Origin: an uncultured Lachnospiraceae bacterium
GTDB lineage: Bacteria; Bacillota; Clostridia; Lachnospirales; Lachnospiraceae
Length of the DNA: 64,000 nt
Direction: 5' to 3'
Assembly (NCBI GenBank): GCA_958428365.1
Contig: CAUAFT010000005.1
Location: 1-64,000, forward strand
A program made the translations under genes and the position numbers. Below the pieces are notes generated by a model. It ran no database searches, was not told the DNA's origin, and saw only the letters and a list, made by a program, of their open reading frames with translations. Of this stretch, positions 45,285 to 53,199 are shown piece after piece. The number at the start of each line of letters is the position of its first letter. Position 1 is the first letter of the stretch.

Positions 45285-45594
45285 CAGGCGCAGGAACGCT
45301 TTGAACGGCTCACAAAGGACATAATTTTATCAGTTTCAAGAGATGAACAATATAACAATATTATATATAGGAAGAAATGCCTGGATCTGTCTCTTATTTG
45401 GATCATGAAAATCTAGAAAATGAAAATCTAGAAAATCTAGAAAATGAAACTCTGGCAAAATCGGCATTTCTTTCTTTTCCCTTCTCAAACTATTCGTTAA
45501 ACTATGGTTTTGCGAATAAATACATCTGAGGGCATAGACTATTTGTAATACGATACCTTCTATTTTTTACCTGCTCCAATATTTGCCAGGGTTC
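45285..45594. other. Intergenic region with TCTAGA-containing repeats and long inverted repeat
   Basis: No conventional gene is evident. Direct repeats of ATGAAAATCTAGAA start at 45405 and 45420, with a third partial copy (AATCTAGAAAATGAAA) directly after. They lie between inverted arms AAGAAATGCC (45372-45381) and GGCATTTCTT (45463-45472), so the repeat block would be the loop of a stem. The right arm is followed by pyrimidine-rich sequence, so it could end transcription of the upstream kinase-like gene. A 50-codon frame spans the repeats. Confidence 0.6.
45377..45529 (+). CDS. Possible 50-aa peptide with NLEN repeats
   Basis: An open frame from ATG 45377 to TGA 45527-45529. The predicted peptide has an acidic repeat section (HENLENENLENLENETL, residues 10-26) and a more hydrophobic aromatic tail (AFLSFPFSNYSLNYGFANKYI). 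AGGA lies only 4 nt from the ATG, closer than ideal. I do not recognise a family; it may be chance within repeats. Confidence 0.2.
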   Translation: MPGSVSYLDHENLENENLENLENETLAKSAFLSFPFSNYSLNYGFANKYI

Positions 45595-46059
45595 CTATTC
45601 ACGGGCGCTGGGCATTAATTCCACTGAGTCCAACATCACCGTAAAAGGTCCGTCGTTCACCAGAGAAACTTTCATGTCGGCGCCGAAACTTCCAGTCTGT
45701 ACGTTGGAAACAGATTTTTTTGTTTCTTCAATGATATATTCATAGAGTTCTTCGGCGTGCTTCGGATTACCGGCTTTGACAAAGGAAGGACGATTTCCTT
45801 TTTTACAGTCTGCATAGAGGGTAAATTGTGAAATTAGTAACAGACTTCCGGACACATCTGACAGAGAAAGATTTGTCTTTCAGTTTTCATGCTCAAAAAT
45901 GCGAAGTCCCAGCATCTTTTTTATCATTCGATCCGCAATTTCCGTTGTGTCCTCGTTACAAACGCCGATCAGCACCAGAAAACCTGTTTCAATGGTCCCG
46001 ATCTCTTTTCCTTCCACAGTGACGGAAGCCTGTTTTACACGTTGTATTAAAAATTTCAT
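45595..46059 (-). pseudogene. dtd: D-aminoacyl-tRNA deacylase interrupted by an in-frame TGA
   Basis: Reads as a full-length Dtd of 154 codons with a single in-frame TGA at codon 60 (45880-45882). Upstream part: MKFLIQRVKQASVTVEG...MLGLRIFEHEN; downstream part resumes at once with KTNLSLSDVSGSLLLISQFTLYADCKKGNRPSF and the NDGPFT motif. Dtd removes D-amino acids (and Gly from tRNA-Ala). The TGA stands where relatives usually have Gly (EDENGKMNL), so a single GGA-to-TGA change explains it. Everything else looks intact, so it is recent decay, a sequence error, or recoding. Promoter: GTGACA-N17-TATAAT (46119 to 46091). Ribosome site AGGGG before ATG 46059. Confidence 0.85.
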
Positions 46060-46090
46060 GGAATCCCCTTTCTTTCCGTTTTTCATAGAA

Positions 46091-46119
46091 ATTATAACGG
46101 ATTTATTGTATAATGTCAC
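46091..46119 (-). promoter_or_regulatory. Promoter of dtd
   Basis: On the - strand GTGACA (46119-46114), 17-nt spacer, TATAAT (46096-46091). On the + strand a second TATAAT (46109-46114) overlapping this -35 may serve the divergent ttcA-like gene. Confidence 0.55.
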
Positions 46120-46143
46120 TAGATTTTTCAGGAGGCATATTTG

Positions 46144-46905
46144 ATGAAATTACAACAATTATTAAGCTATACAAGACGGGCTGTGGACGATTATCAGATG
46201 ATTGAGGAAGGCGATAAGATCGCTGTGGGCATTTCAGGAGGCAAAGACAGTCTCACCCTCCTCTATGCCTTAAAAGGATTACAGCGTTTCTATCCGAAAA
46301 AATTCGATTTGATCGCCGTTACGGTGAATCTTGGATTTGAGGGATTTGATCTGTCCGAGGTCGAAAAACTCTGTGAGGAACTGGACGTACCCTACCATAT
46401 TGTGGATACAGACATTGCAGATATTATTTTCAATGTACGAAAGGAGGACAATCCCTGTTCCCTCTGTGCAAAAATGCGTAAGGGTGCGTTGAATGAGGCG
46501 GTAAAAAAGCTGGGCTGCAATAAGGTTGCCTATGCCCATCACCGGGACGATATCATAGAGACCATGATGCTCTCTCTCATCTTTGAGGGACGTTTTCATT
46601 CCTTTTCTCCCCGTACTTTTTTGGATCGTATGGAACTGACGGTGATCCGTCCCATGATGTATGTTCCAGAGGTGGATGTCATCGGTTTTCAAAACAAATA
46701 CGATCTTCCGGTCGCCAAAAATCCCTGCCCTGCTGACGGCGCCACAAAGCGGGAATATGCCAAAAACCTTATCCGCCAGATGAATCTGGACCATCCCGGA
46801 GCAAAAGACCGCATGTTCCGCGCCATTGTAAATGGAAATATCAGCGGATGGCCGAAAAAGGAGAACGCACATGAAAGAAAAAGCCTATCACGAGAAAGTA
46901 AATAA
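46144..46905 (+). CDS. TtcA-family tRNA 2-thiolation protein
   Basis: A 253-aa PP-loop ATPase of the TtcA/TtuA group. The ATP-pyrophosphatase loop SGGKDS is at about residues 32-37, and CSLC (about 100-103) supplies cluster or thiolation cysteines, with a later Cys in NPCPADG. E. coli TtcA makes 2-thiocytidine at tRNA position 32 using an Fe-S cluster. AGGAGG 8 nt before ATG 46144 decides the start. It overlaps the recombinase gene by 35 bp. Confidence 0.87.
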   Translation: MKLQQLLSYTRRAVDDYQMIEEGDKIAVGISGGKDSLTLLYALKGLQRFYPKKFDLIAVTVNLGFEGFDLSEVEKLCEELDVPYHIVDTDIADIIFNVRKEDNPCSLCAKMRKGALNEAVKKLGCNKVAYAHHRDDIIETMMLSLIFEGRFHSFSPRTFLDRMELTVIRPMMYVPEVDVIGFQNKYDLPVAKNPCPADGATKREYAKNLIRQMNLDHPGAKDRMFRAIVNGNISGWPKKENAHERKSLSRESK

Positions 46906-47923
46906 CAAAAATGAGCTGCATTTAAGAGAACTTTGTGCAAAACTTCCAATCTTCTGCAAACAGTTTTTTATTGGAATCGAGTCCACTACCTCCTCCAGAA
47001 CAAGGATTGCCTACGCCTATGATCTGGGTATCTTTTTTGAATATATCCATGAGACAAATCCCATTTATCAGAAAATGGAAATTCGCGATTTTCCCCTTCA
47101 GATATTGGATGAACTAAAGCCTATGGACATTGAAGAATATTTAATGTATTTAAAGTATTACATTAAGGACGGGGTGGAACATTCCAATGACGAGCGCAGT
47201 CTGAAAAGAAAGCTCTCTTCCCTAAAAAGTTTTTACAACTACTACTACCGCAATGAACTTATCACTCAGAATCCGGCGTCCATCGTGAAAATGCCAAAAC
47301 TTCACGATAAAAATATCGTCCGTCTCGACGTGGATGAGGTTGCCATTCTCTTAGATGAGGTGGAATCGGGAGAAAAACTGACAAAACGCCAACAGGCATA
47401 TCATGAGAGAACAAAGACCCGCGACCTGGCGATCCTGACGCTGATGCTGGGAACCGGAATCCGTGTCTCAGAATGCGTCGGTCTGGATCTGAATGATGTG
47501 GACTTTAAAAACAATGGAATTAAGATCCACCGAAAAGGCGGTCAGGAAGTCATTGTCTATTTTGGGGATGAAGTAGAAGAGGCGCTGTTGAATTACATGG
47601 AAGAACGGGAACAAAAGACTCCGGTGGAAGGTCACACCAACGCTCTCTTCCTCTCTTTACAGAACAAACGGATCTCCGTGCGCTCCGTGGAAAACCTGGT
47701 CAAAAAATATTCCAGTCTCGTGACGAATTTAAAAAATATCACCCCTCATAAGCTGCGCAGTACTTATGGCACAAACCTCTATCGGGAAACCGGAGATATC
47801 TACCTCGTGGCCGATGTCCTCGGTCACAAGGACGTCAATACCACAAAGAAGCACTATGCTGCCCTGGAGGATGAGCGCCGCAGAAAAGCTGCTCAATATG
47901 TTCGGTTGCGAGAAGAAAAATAA
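46871..47923 (+). CDS. Tyrosine recombinase (XerC/XerD-like)
   Basis: A 350-aa tyrosine recombinase with N-terminal core-binding domain (about 20-150) and catalytic domain (about 160-345). Catalytic residues: Arg in GTGIRVSE, Lys in IHRKGG, His-x-x-Arg in TPHKLRS, His in LGHKD, and the tyrosine nucleophile in TKKHYA. Flanking sequence shows no att site, excisionase or mobile cargo and it is coupled to a tRNA-modification gene, so a chromosomal Xer protein (dimer resolution) is more likely than a phage integrase. Start ATG 46871 with AAGGAG 7 nt upstream. Confidence 0.88.
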   Translation: MKEKAYHEKVNNKNELHLRELCAKLPIFCKQFFIGIESTTSSRTRIAYAYDLGIFFEYIHETNPIYQKMEIRDFPLQILDELKPMDIEEYLMYLKYYIKDGVEHSNDERSLKRKLSSLKSFYNYYYRNELITQNPASIVKMPKLHDKNIVRLDVDEVAILLDEVESGEKLTKRQQAYHERTKTRDLAILTLMLGTGIRVSECVGLDLNDVDFKNNGIKIHRKGGQEVIVYFGDEVEEALLNYMEEREQKTPVEGHTNALFLSLQNKRISVRSVENLVKKYSSLVTNLKNITPHKLRSTYGTNLYRETGDIYLVADVLGHKDVNTTKKHYAALEDERRRKAAQYVRLREEK

Positions 47924-47926
47924 TAA

Positions 47927-47969
47927 ATACAAAATAAAACAGAGCCTAAAACTCTGTTTTATTTTGTAT
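47927..47969. terminator. Bidirectional terminator between recombinase and plsC
   Basis: An 18-bp perfect stem: ATACAAAATAAAACAGAG (47927-47944) and its complement at 47952-47969, loop of 7 nt. It serves both convergent genes; the plsC stop codon lies inside the right arm. Confidence 0.93.
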
Positions 47970-48684
47970 CTTCTGCAAGTTTCTCTTCTATAACATCCTC
48001 GATTCTCTGCCTTACCAAGGCCGCAATCTCCTGCGTCTTCATTCCCTGATATTCCTCATAGGGAATAGGCTTAAGAAAATGCACCTGAGTGGTGATCTTT
48101 CCAACTCCAAAACTGTTAAAAACCTTATAGGAATCAATCAAAGCCACCGGAACGATGGGTACCTTTGCCCTGACGGCAGACTTAAAACTTCCCGCCTTAA
48201 AATCTTCCACCCGATTATGGTTGTGGTCATAGCCTCCCTCTGGAAAGAGAATCACTCTCTTTCCCTGTGCCGCTTCTTCTGAGACTTCCAGGATAATCTT
48301 CATAGCCTGACGGACATCTTTAATATCCATCCGCTTTCCCTCTAATAGATCAATAAACTCCTTTACCAAAAGTCCATTGGACTTATTGCGGTCCATAACA
48401 AGGGTACAAGGTTCCTCATGGGAGGAAATAATACCAAGGGCATCATATTTTCCCTGATGGTTCGGATACATGATATAACCGCCCTCTTTTGGCAGATATT
48501 CTGTTCCCGTACAGATCGTGGTAATCCGCCCGGAACGCTGCATCAAATGGATCATATGTTGTGCCATCTCATAACGACGTTTTTCGGAATACTTCTCAGG
48601 ATGCTTGATCATATGGCGCATCATCGGTATCATATACGGGGCGCGAAATACATTCATTACAATAACATAGATAAATCGAAACAT
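47959..48684 (-). CDS. Lysophospholipid acyltransferase (PlsC family)
   Basis: A 241-aa membrane-associated 1-acyl-glycerol-3-phosphate acyltransferase. The HX4D catalytic motif is present as NHQGKYD (about residues 75-81), FPEGG is the second block and VPVALIDSY the fourth. A hydrophobic N-terminal segment anchors it. Promoter immediately upstream; ribosome site AGGAG. Confidence 0.88.
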   Translation of the reverse strand: MFRFIYVIVMNVFRAPYMIPMMRHMIKHPEKYSEKRRYEMAQHMIHLMQRSGRITTICTGTEYLPKEGGYIMYPNHQGKYDALGIISSHEEPCTLVMDRNKSNGLLVKEFIDLLEGKRMDIKDVRQAMKIILEVSEEAAQGKRVILFPEGGYDHNHNRVEDFKAGSFKSAVRAKVPIVPVALIDSYKVFNSFGVGKITTQVHFLKPIPYEEYQGMKTQEIAALVRQRIEDVIEEKLAEDTK

Positions 48685-48712
48685 ATATTCTTTCTCCTAA
48701 ATTTACTATACT

Positions 48713-48741
48713 ATTATAACCATAAAATCCCGAAAATTCAA
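48713..48741 (-). promoter_or_regulatory. Promoter of the plsC-like gene
   Basis: On the - strand TTGAAT (48741-48736), 17-nt spacer, TATAAT (48718-48713), 28 nt before the start codon. Confidence 0.75.
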
Positions 48742-48805
48742 CAGATAAGCAGACGCCAAACATTCATTTTTTCTCATTTTCTCATGAAAAGTCTCCTACT
48801 CTAAT

Positions 48806-49192
48806 TTAAAGATAATCTTCCGAATAGTACGGAATCAACAGATGCTGCCCGCTGTGGATCTGATCTTCATCTATCTGATTCAACTGCTTTACCTCGGCAA
48901 TATATTCGCTCTTACTCTGGTAATCTTCATTGGCATAAGAGTCTGCAATGCTCCAAAGGGTATCCTCCTCTTCAATCTGGATACTTGTATAATATTTATA
49001 AACAGGACGCTCATTTGCCGCCTTCGTTTTTTTTGCATCGCTCCAGGAGCTTCCCAGCAATACGCCGCCAAGGACAAACAGCAATGTAAATATCATAACG
49101 ATGGTTCTTGCGGACAGGTAAAACCTCTCTTCTATCCTTCTATTTTCCCTGTAACTTCTCTGTTCTACTCTGTCTTTTCTCATTTTTCTCAT
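48806..49192 (-). CDS. YneA-like LysM protein (SOS cell-division suppressor)
   Basis: A 128-aa protein: a basic start, one transmembrane segment (about 30-48), and a C-terminal LysM domain (about 70-122; TSIQIEEEDTLWSIADSYA...QIHSGQHLLIPYY). It is divergent from lexA with a promoter covered by LexA boxes, the same arrangement as Bacillus yneA, whose SOS-induced product halts division until DNA is repaired. Sequence similarity to YneA beyond TM plus LysM is low, so the function rests largely on context. Ribosome site AGGAGG. Confidence 0.78.
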   Translation of the reverse strand: MRKMRKDRVEQRSYRENRRIEERFYLSARTIVMIFTLLFVLGGVLLGSSWSDAKKTKAANERPVYKYYTSIQIEEEDTLWSIADSYANEDYQSKSEYIAEVKQLNQIDEDQIHSGQHLLIPYYSEDYL

Positions 49193-49305
49193 ATGTAACC
49201 TCCTGTTAAAATGTCATTCCTACGGAATCAAAATCCTTCTTTCCAAGGTTTGTCTGTCCGAAATCCCTGTTCTCGAACTCCCCAGCATTATCCAAACATA
49301 TGTTA

Positions 49306-49378
49306 CGAACAATCGTTCTTTTTCTTTAATATAGCACCAGAACAATTGTTTGTCAATAGAATTTTCGAACATATTTTC
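49306..49378. promoter_or_regulatory. LexA (SOS) box cluster with yneA promoter
   Basis: Consensus for the Firmicutes SOS box is GAAC-N4-GTTC. Here: GAACAATCGTTC (49307-49318, perfect), GAACAATTGTTT (49340-49351, one mismatch), GAACATATTTTC (49367-49378, one mismatch). The yneA-like promoter on the - strand is TTGACA (49356-49351), 17-nt spacer, TATATT (49333-49328): the second box fills its spacer and the first covers the start of transcription. Confidence 0.9.
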
Positions 49379-49389
49379 GGAATGTTTGT

Positions 49390-49418
49390 TTGCTTTTTTG
49401 TTCTTACTGTGTTAAAAT
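49390..49418 (+). promoter_or_regulatory. Promoter of lexA
   Basis: TTGCTT (49390-49395), 17-nt spacer, TAAAAT (49413-49418). The nearest LexA box (49367-49378) lies just upstream of the -35, fitting autoregulation. Confidence 0.65.
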
Positions 49419-49448
49419 AAGTTCAGAATACAACTGGGAGGTTATTTT

Positions 49449-50066
49449 ATGTCATATGGAAAAATCAGCGATAAGCAGCGTGAGATTTTAGAATATATTA
49501 AAGAAGAGATCTTACATAAAGGTTATCCGCCTGCTGTCCGTGAGATCTGCAAAGCGGTAAACCTGAAATCAACGTCTTCCGTTCACTCACATCTGGAGAC
49601 TCTGGAGAAAAACGGTTATATCAGACGGGATCCCACAAAGCCCCGTGCGATCGAGATTATTGACGACAGTTTTAATCTGACAAGACGCGATATGGTACAG
49701 ATTCCAATGATCGGTCGTGTGGCCGCCGGACAACCAATTCTTGCTGTGGAAAATATTGTAGACTATTTCCCTCTTCCGGCTGAATATGCGCCGAATGCCG
49801 AGACCTTCATGCTAGAGGTTTCCGGGGAAAGCATGATTAACGCCGGCATTATGGATGGAGACCATATTCTGGTACAACAGCAGAAGACAGCCCGAAACGG
49901 CGACATGGTGGTAGCCCTTGTGGAAGATTCCGCCACGGTTAAGACTTTTTATAAGGAAGACGGTTATATCCGTTTGCAGCCGGAGAATGACAATATGGAT
50001 CCGATCATTGTTCCTGACTGCGAGATCCTTGGAAAGGTATTCGGTGTACTTCGGTTTATGTCCTAA
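49449..50066 (+). CDS. lexA: SOS repressor LexA
   Basis: A 205-aa repressor. Winged-helix DNA-binding domain (about 1-70; VREICKAVNLKSTSSVHSHLETLEKNGYI), cleavage site Ala-Gly in GRVAAGQP (about 93-94), and the S24 autoprotease with nucleophile Ser in SGESMINAGI and general-base Lys in SATVKTFY. RecA-stimulated self-cleavage derepresses the SOS regulon, here including the divergent LysM gene. Ribosome site GGGAGG. Confidence 0.97.
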   Translation: MSYGKISDKQREILEYIKEEILHKGYPPAVREICKAVNLKSTSSVHSHLETLEKNGYIRRDPTKPRAIEIIDDSFNLTRRDMVQIPMIGRVAAGQPILAVENIVDYFPLPAEYAPNAETFMLEVSGESMINAGIMDGDHILVQQQKTARNGDMVVALVEDSATVKTFYKEDGYIRLQPENDNMDPIIVPDCEILGKVFGVLRFMS

Positions 50067-50158
50067 GATGATCTGCATTTTTTAGAATTTTTTAAATTCA
50101 GAACTTCTTCATATATTTTACTTCTTCGTATATTTTTTTAGATTTCTTTAAAATTTTT

Positions 50159-50211
50159 GCGGCAGAGCGGCTCTTGGTATCTGCCACTCCGCCGCAGGGA
50201 TATCCTGCCAA
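50159..50211. other. GC-rich structured intergenic element
   Basis: In an AT-rich gap after lexA, GCGGC (50159-50163) can pair with GCCGC (50191-50195), enclosing GGCAGA/TCTGCC as an alternative stem, and CAGG/CCTG follows at 50195-50207. Upstream, 50103-50138 holds two similar copies of ACTTCTTC(A/G)TATATTTT. There is no U-run of a classical terminator. Role unknown; possibly end signals for lexA and the convergent gene. Confidence 0.4.
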
Positions 50212-50260
50212 ATAAAAGCATTTCTTTCCAAAAAGTTTTTTGCGGAAAATGGAATGCATT

Positions 50261-51349
50261 TTACTCCTGCTTTTTTTCCAACTGTCTCTGCTTTTCTTCT
50301 GCTGCCTTTATCGCCGTCTGAACCTTTTGCACCTCCGTCTCATCACACAGTCCGTTTTTCACTCCAGCTTCACAATCTGACAGATCTCTTGCCAAGAGTC
50401 CCATCACAGTCTGGAGATCCGAGTTTGTCATGGCACTGGATATCTGTGCCATCCGCTTTCCCTCTGGAAAAGTGACGGAACCTCCATAGGTTTCCGAAGA
50501 TATCTGAATATCTGCCGCCTCCTTATATCTGGCTCCCGACTTCATCTGTGCGATCCTCTCCTGTAGATTCTCCTGTCTTTTTTCTTCAATCTGTTCTTTC
50601 CGCTGCCGTTTTTCCTGAATGCGCTCCTGTTTTTTCTTCTCCTCCGCCTTTTTCTTCCGTTTTTTTGCCAGCCTCTCAGCCGTCACCTTCGCCGCGTTTG
50701 TCTTTCGGTCCTTTGCCGCCGATCTCGCCGGATCCAGATTATCGTAGAGGTAGCTCATACTCCGCACCTGTGGATGGGAATCTGAGGAGGAAAAACACTG
50801 ATCGGACTTGCAGCTTCCCAGATAAGGGATTCCATCCGCTCCCGCATATTTTTTATTTTTTTCTGACAGTGAAAATATGGTTCCGGTAAGATGTGCAGTG
50901 ACATTGCGGCCGTCACTGTACTGTAAGGTATATCCCTTTGTTCCCTGTAATTCGCAGTCCATAAGTCCATAGACTCTGGCGCGGTAATCCGGGTCAGTCG
51001 CCATTTTTTGCAGATTTTTCTCATCAATATAGAGATAGAACACACCGTCCCTTACCTCCGACGGTTCCCGGTCTGTCAGCGTATATTCCGGGAAATATTC
51101 CGCAATCTGCGCTTTCAGCTCCTCCACCGTCATAGTCCCGTCCCCCTCTTTTTGGGCAATCAGCGATTCATAGTAAGAAACCGCTTCTTTTTTATAGGAT
51201 TGAAAACCCGCATTCATATCCTCCAGATAACGGTATACGCGGTTTGGATTCCAGATCGGCTTCTCCAAAGTCTTCTCTGTCCTGGATGTGTTTTGGGCAC
51301 ATACTGTCTGATAAGTATTTACGGATGTCGTTGTACAAATCGTATTCAT
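50261..51349 (-). CDS. Uncharacterised protein with coiled-coil (possibly DUF6033-like)
   Basis: A 362-aa cytoplasmic-type protein with no signal peptide or membrane segment. The N-terminus has a Thr/Asn/Tyr pattern (TTSVNTYQTV); the middle part (about 70-130; EYFPEYTL...FYLYIDEKNLQKMATDPDYRARVYG) recalls DUF6033 proteins of Lachnospiraceae; residues about 205-265 are a Lys/Glu/Arg-rich coiled coil (KKRKKKAEEKKKQ); the tail contains MTNSDLQTVMGLLARDLSDCEAG. It follows the blaI-M56 pair after a terminator. Ribosome site AGGAGG. Function unknown. Confidence 0.75.
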   Translation of the reverse strand: MNTICTTTSVNTYQTVCAQNTSRTEKTLEKPIWNPNRVYRYLEDMNAGFQSYKKEAVSYYESLIAQKEGDGTMTVEELKAQIAEYFPEYTLTDREPSEVRDGVFYLYIDEKNLQKMATDPDYRARVYGLMDCELQGTKGYTLQYSDGRNVTAHLTGTIFSLSEKNKKYAGADGIPYLGSCKSDQCFSSSDSHPQVRSMSYLYDNLDPARSAAKDRKTNAAKVTAERLAKKRKKKAEEKKKQERIQEKRQRKEQIEEKRQENLQERIAQMKSGARYKEAADIQISSETYGGSVTFPEGKRMAQISSAMTNSDLQTVMGLLARDLSDCEAGVKNGLCDETEVQKVQTAIKAAEEKQRQLEKKQE

Positions 51350-51393
51350 AATTTTCCTCCTTTTTATTTACACATGTAATCCTTATATTTATA

Positions 51394-51422
51394 GAAAAAG
51401 GCGTGATGTGACACACCTTTTC
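51394..51422 (-). terminator. Terminator after the M56 peptidase gene
   Basis: On the - strand AAAAGGTGTG pairs with a CACGCCTTTT arm (one G-U), loop about 7 nt, followed by a T-run and CTATAAAT. It separates the blaI-blaR1 pair from the next gene. Confidence 0.75.
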
Positions 51423-51441
51423 AGATCAATTTTGACAGTAA

Positions 51442-52746
51442 CTAGATCAAATATTTCAGAAAAAATTCTTCCAGCCGGTTTTTCCAGTTCTTTTCTCCTG
51501 AAAAACAGACTTCGCAGCCATGTTCCATATCGATGAAAGCCATACTCCCACAGCCTCCGGCTGCCGGTGTCTTTTCTATATTATTAAAGTTGAGATACAT
51601 ATGCTCCTCCTGTATTCCTTCATCCTTTAACAGCGCTTTGAAAGCAGACTCATCCACTGTAATTTCTTCGTCATGAATATCAAAAGCGTCCCTCAGTTCC
51701 GGCGTATCATAGACTAAAAGCTGTCCCCTCTCATCGTGTAAGGATATGGTATCCGATATCCTGTAACGGGGATAGGAGGTTACAAAAACCAGACAGGATA
51801 TCCCAAAAAGGATCACAGGTACTGCAATGCGAAGCTGCTTTTGATTTTTCTGATTACAATTTGCCCTCTCCAATCGTCCAATACGTTTTTTTACAGTCTG
51901 AAAATCCCTGCTTCCGGATTTTCCCAAAAACGCTGTCACACTTCCCTGGGAATCCGCCTGTAACAGAGAGATCATTTTCAGAATCAGAGTTCCATAAGTC
52001 TTTTTCCCGGTATTTCCATAAGAAAGACACTTCTCGTCACAGAATAGTTCCATATCTTCCTTTAACTGATTCTTTGCCCAGTACAAACAGGGATTCACCC
52101 ACCAGTAGATTTCCAATAAGGAGAAGAGAAAGAGGATCAGGATATGTCCATAGCAAATATGGAGCATCTCATGGAGCAGAATGATCCGCAATTCTTCCGG
52201 TTTCCAGTCGGTAATGACCTTCTCCGGCAGGACAATATAGGGATGAAGCACTCCACCGGAAAATGGACTCACCTCTTCTTTGGTGCGATAGACTGTAACT
52301 CTGGACAGGTAACGGCATCCCACGCTTCCGGAAGATGTCATCTGTTCGCAGATTTCTCTTACCAGAGCGTCTTCCTTCCATGTTGGCAGTTTTTTGATCT
52401 TTTGGCGAAGTTTTATGTTTTTTCTGATAAGATTAAAAAACAGGATTCCGGAAACCGTAAAATAGAGGTAGCCATAGACAGGACGGATGTGTCCATACAT
52501 CCAGTTGCTGAGCCTGAACACCTCCCCGGTAAAGAATAATTTACTATATCCCATAAAGCACATTGGAAACAATAAAAGAAAACTGTACAGGTTCAGCCAG
52601 ATCTTTCGCTGTCGGTTCCATATATGGATCAGACCGATGAGAACCAGAATTACCATTGCACAGATCATGCCCTTCAGACATTTCATCAATCCGAATGACG
52701 CTGCAAAATCTCCCATTTGCCGGATAAAATATAAAAATTCTGCCAT
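51442..52746 (-). CDS. BlaR1/MecR1-type M56 membrane metallopeptidase
   Basis: A 434-aa protein with four to five transmembrane segments and the M56 zinc motif HEMLH (LHEMLHICYGH, about residues 189-199), followed by a zinc-binding Glu region (ELFCDEKCL). Paired with the BlaI-type repressor 4 bp upstream. In BlaR1 signalling the peptidase leads to BlaI cleavage. Unlike BlaR1 the C-terminal extracellular part (about 310-434) lacks SxxK/KTG penicillin-binding motifs, so it does not sense beta-lactam the same way; the ligand is unknown. Confidence 0.88.
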   Translation of the reverse strand: MAEFLYFIRQMGDFAASFGLMKCLKGMICAMVILVLIGLIHIWNRQRKIWLNLYSFLLLFPMCFMGYSKLFFTGEVFRLSNWMYGHIRPVYGYLYFTVSGILFFNLIRKNIKLRQKIKKLPTWKEDALVREICEQMTSSGSVGCRYLSRVTVYRTKEEVSPFSGGVLHPYIVLPEKVITDWKPEELRIILLHEMLHICYGHILILFLFSLLEIYWWVNPCLYWAKNQLKEDMELFCDEKCLSYGNTGKKTYGTLILKMISLLQADSQGSVTAFLGKSGSRDFQTVKKRIGRLERANCNQKNQKQLRIAVPVILFGISCLVFVTSYPRYRISDTISLHDERGQLLVYDTPELRDAFDIHDEEITVDESAFKALLKDEGIQEEHMYLNFNNIEKTPAAGGCGSMAFIDMEHGCEVCFSGEKNWKNRLEEFFLKYLI

Positions 52747-52750
52747 GAAA

Positions 52751-53140
52751 TCACTTCTCTTCTTTTAAACGCTCCACCATGCTCTCCAATTCCTCCAGTT
52801 CCGCCTGACTGAACTCCGAAGAATTTAAAAAATTGGCTATGGCAAGGGTTGTATTTCCACCAAAAAAATTCCTGATAAAACGTTCCCTTTTAGACGTCAG
52901 GCACTCTTCCTTGCTTTTCAATGCATAATAATGATAGATCCTGGCGTCCTGCGTATCTACGGTGTATCCCAGAACTCCTTTGGAGACCAGACGGTTCATC
53001 ATGACCCGGATCGTTTTCTGACTGACGTCCTTCACTCCTTTTAAGGCTTCGATCACTTCCGAAGCTGTTACGGAACGTTCTGCTTCCCAGATAACCTCCA
53101 TAATGACCCATTCATTTTCACTCGGTGTTGTCTCTCCCAT
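52751..53140 (-). CDS. BlaI/MecI/CopY-family transcriptional repressor
   Basis: A 129-aa winged-helix repressor (PSENEWVIMEVIWEAERSVTASEVIEAL...KTIRVMMNRLVSKGVLGY) with the helical dimerisation tail. It is coded directly before an M56 peptidase, the classical BlaI-BlaR1 pairing. No beta-lactamase or mecA gene is adjacent. A 7-bp inverted repeat GTTTATT/AATAAAC flanks its promoter region (53155-53199), but no classical TACA-N-TGTA operator is evident. Confidence 0.92.
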   Translation of the reverse strand: MGETTPSENEWVIMEVIWEAERSVTASEVIEALKGVKDVSQKTIRVMMNRLVSKGVLGYTVDTQDARIYHYYALKSKEECLTSKRERFIRNFFGGNTTLAIANFLNSSEFSQAELEELESMVERLKEEK

Positions 53141-53199
53141 TTGATGTCCTCCCTGTTTATTTTCAATGAATATATCGGATTACATCCATAAACAATAAA

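Noticed and set aside
45285..45594. CRISPR-like array
   Set aside because: Two to three short adjacent repeats without spacers and no cas genes; simple tandem duplication is enough.
45595..46119. Frameshift in dtd
   Set aside because: Translating across 45820-45900 shows the two halves are in the same frame; the break is an in-frame TGA, not a shift.
46871..47923. Phage or integrative-element integrase
   Set aside because: No att repeats, tRNA gene, excisionase or cargo nearby, and the gene overlaps a tRNA-modification gene; a chromosomal Xer protein fits better.
50067..50260. Small gene after lexA
   Set aside because: No frame with a ribosome site and convincing coding content; the stretch is AT-rich with repeats and GC-rich hairpins.
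51442..53140. Beta-lactam resistance locus
   Set aside because: BlaI and M56 genes are present but there is no beta-lactamase or mecA, and the peptidase lacks a penicillin-binding sensor domain.
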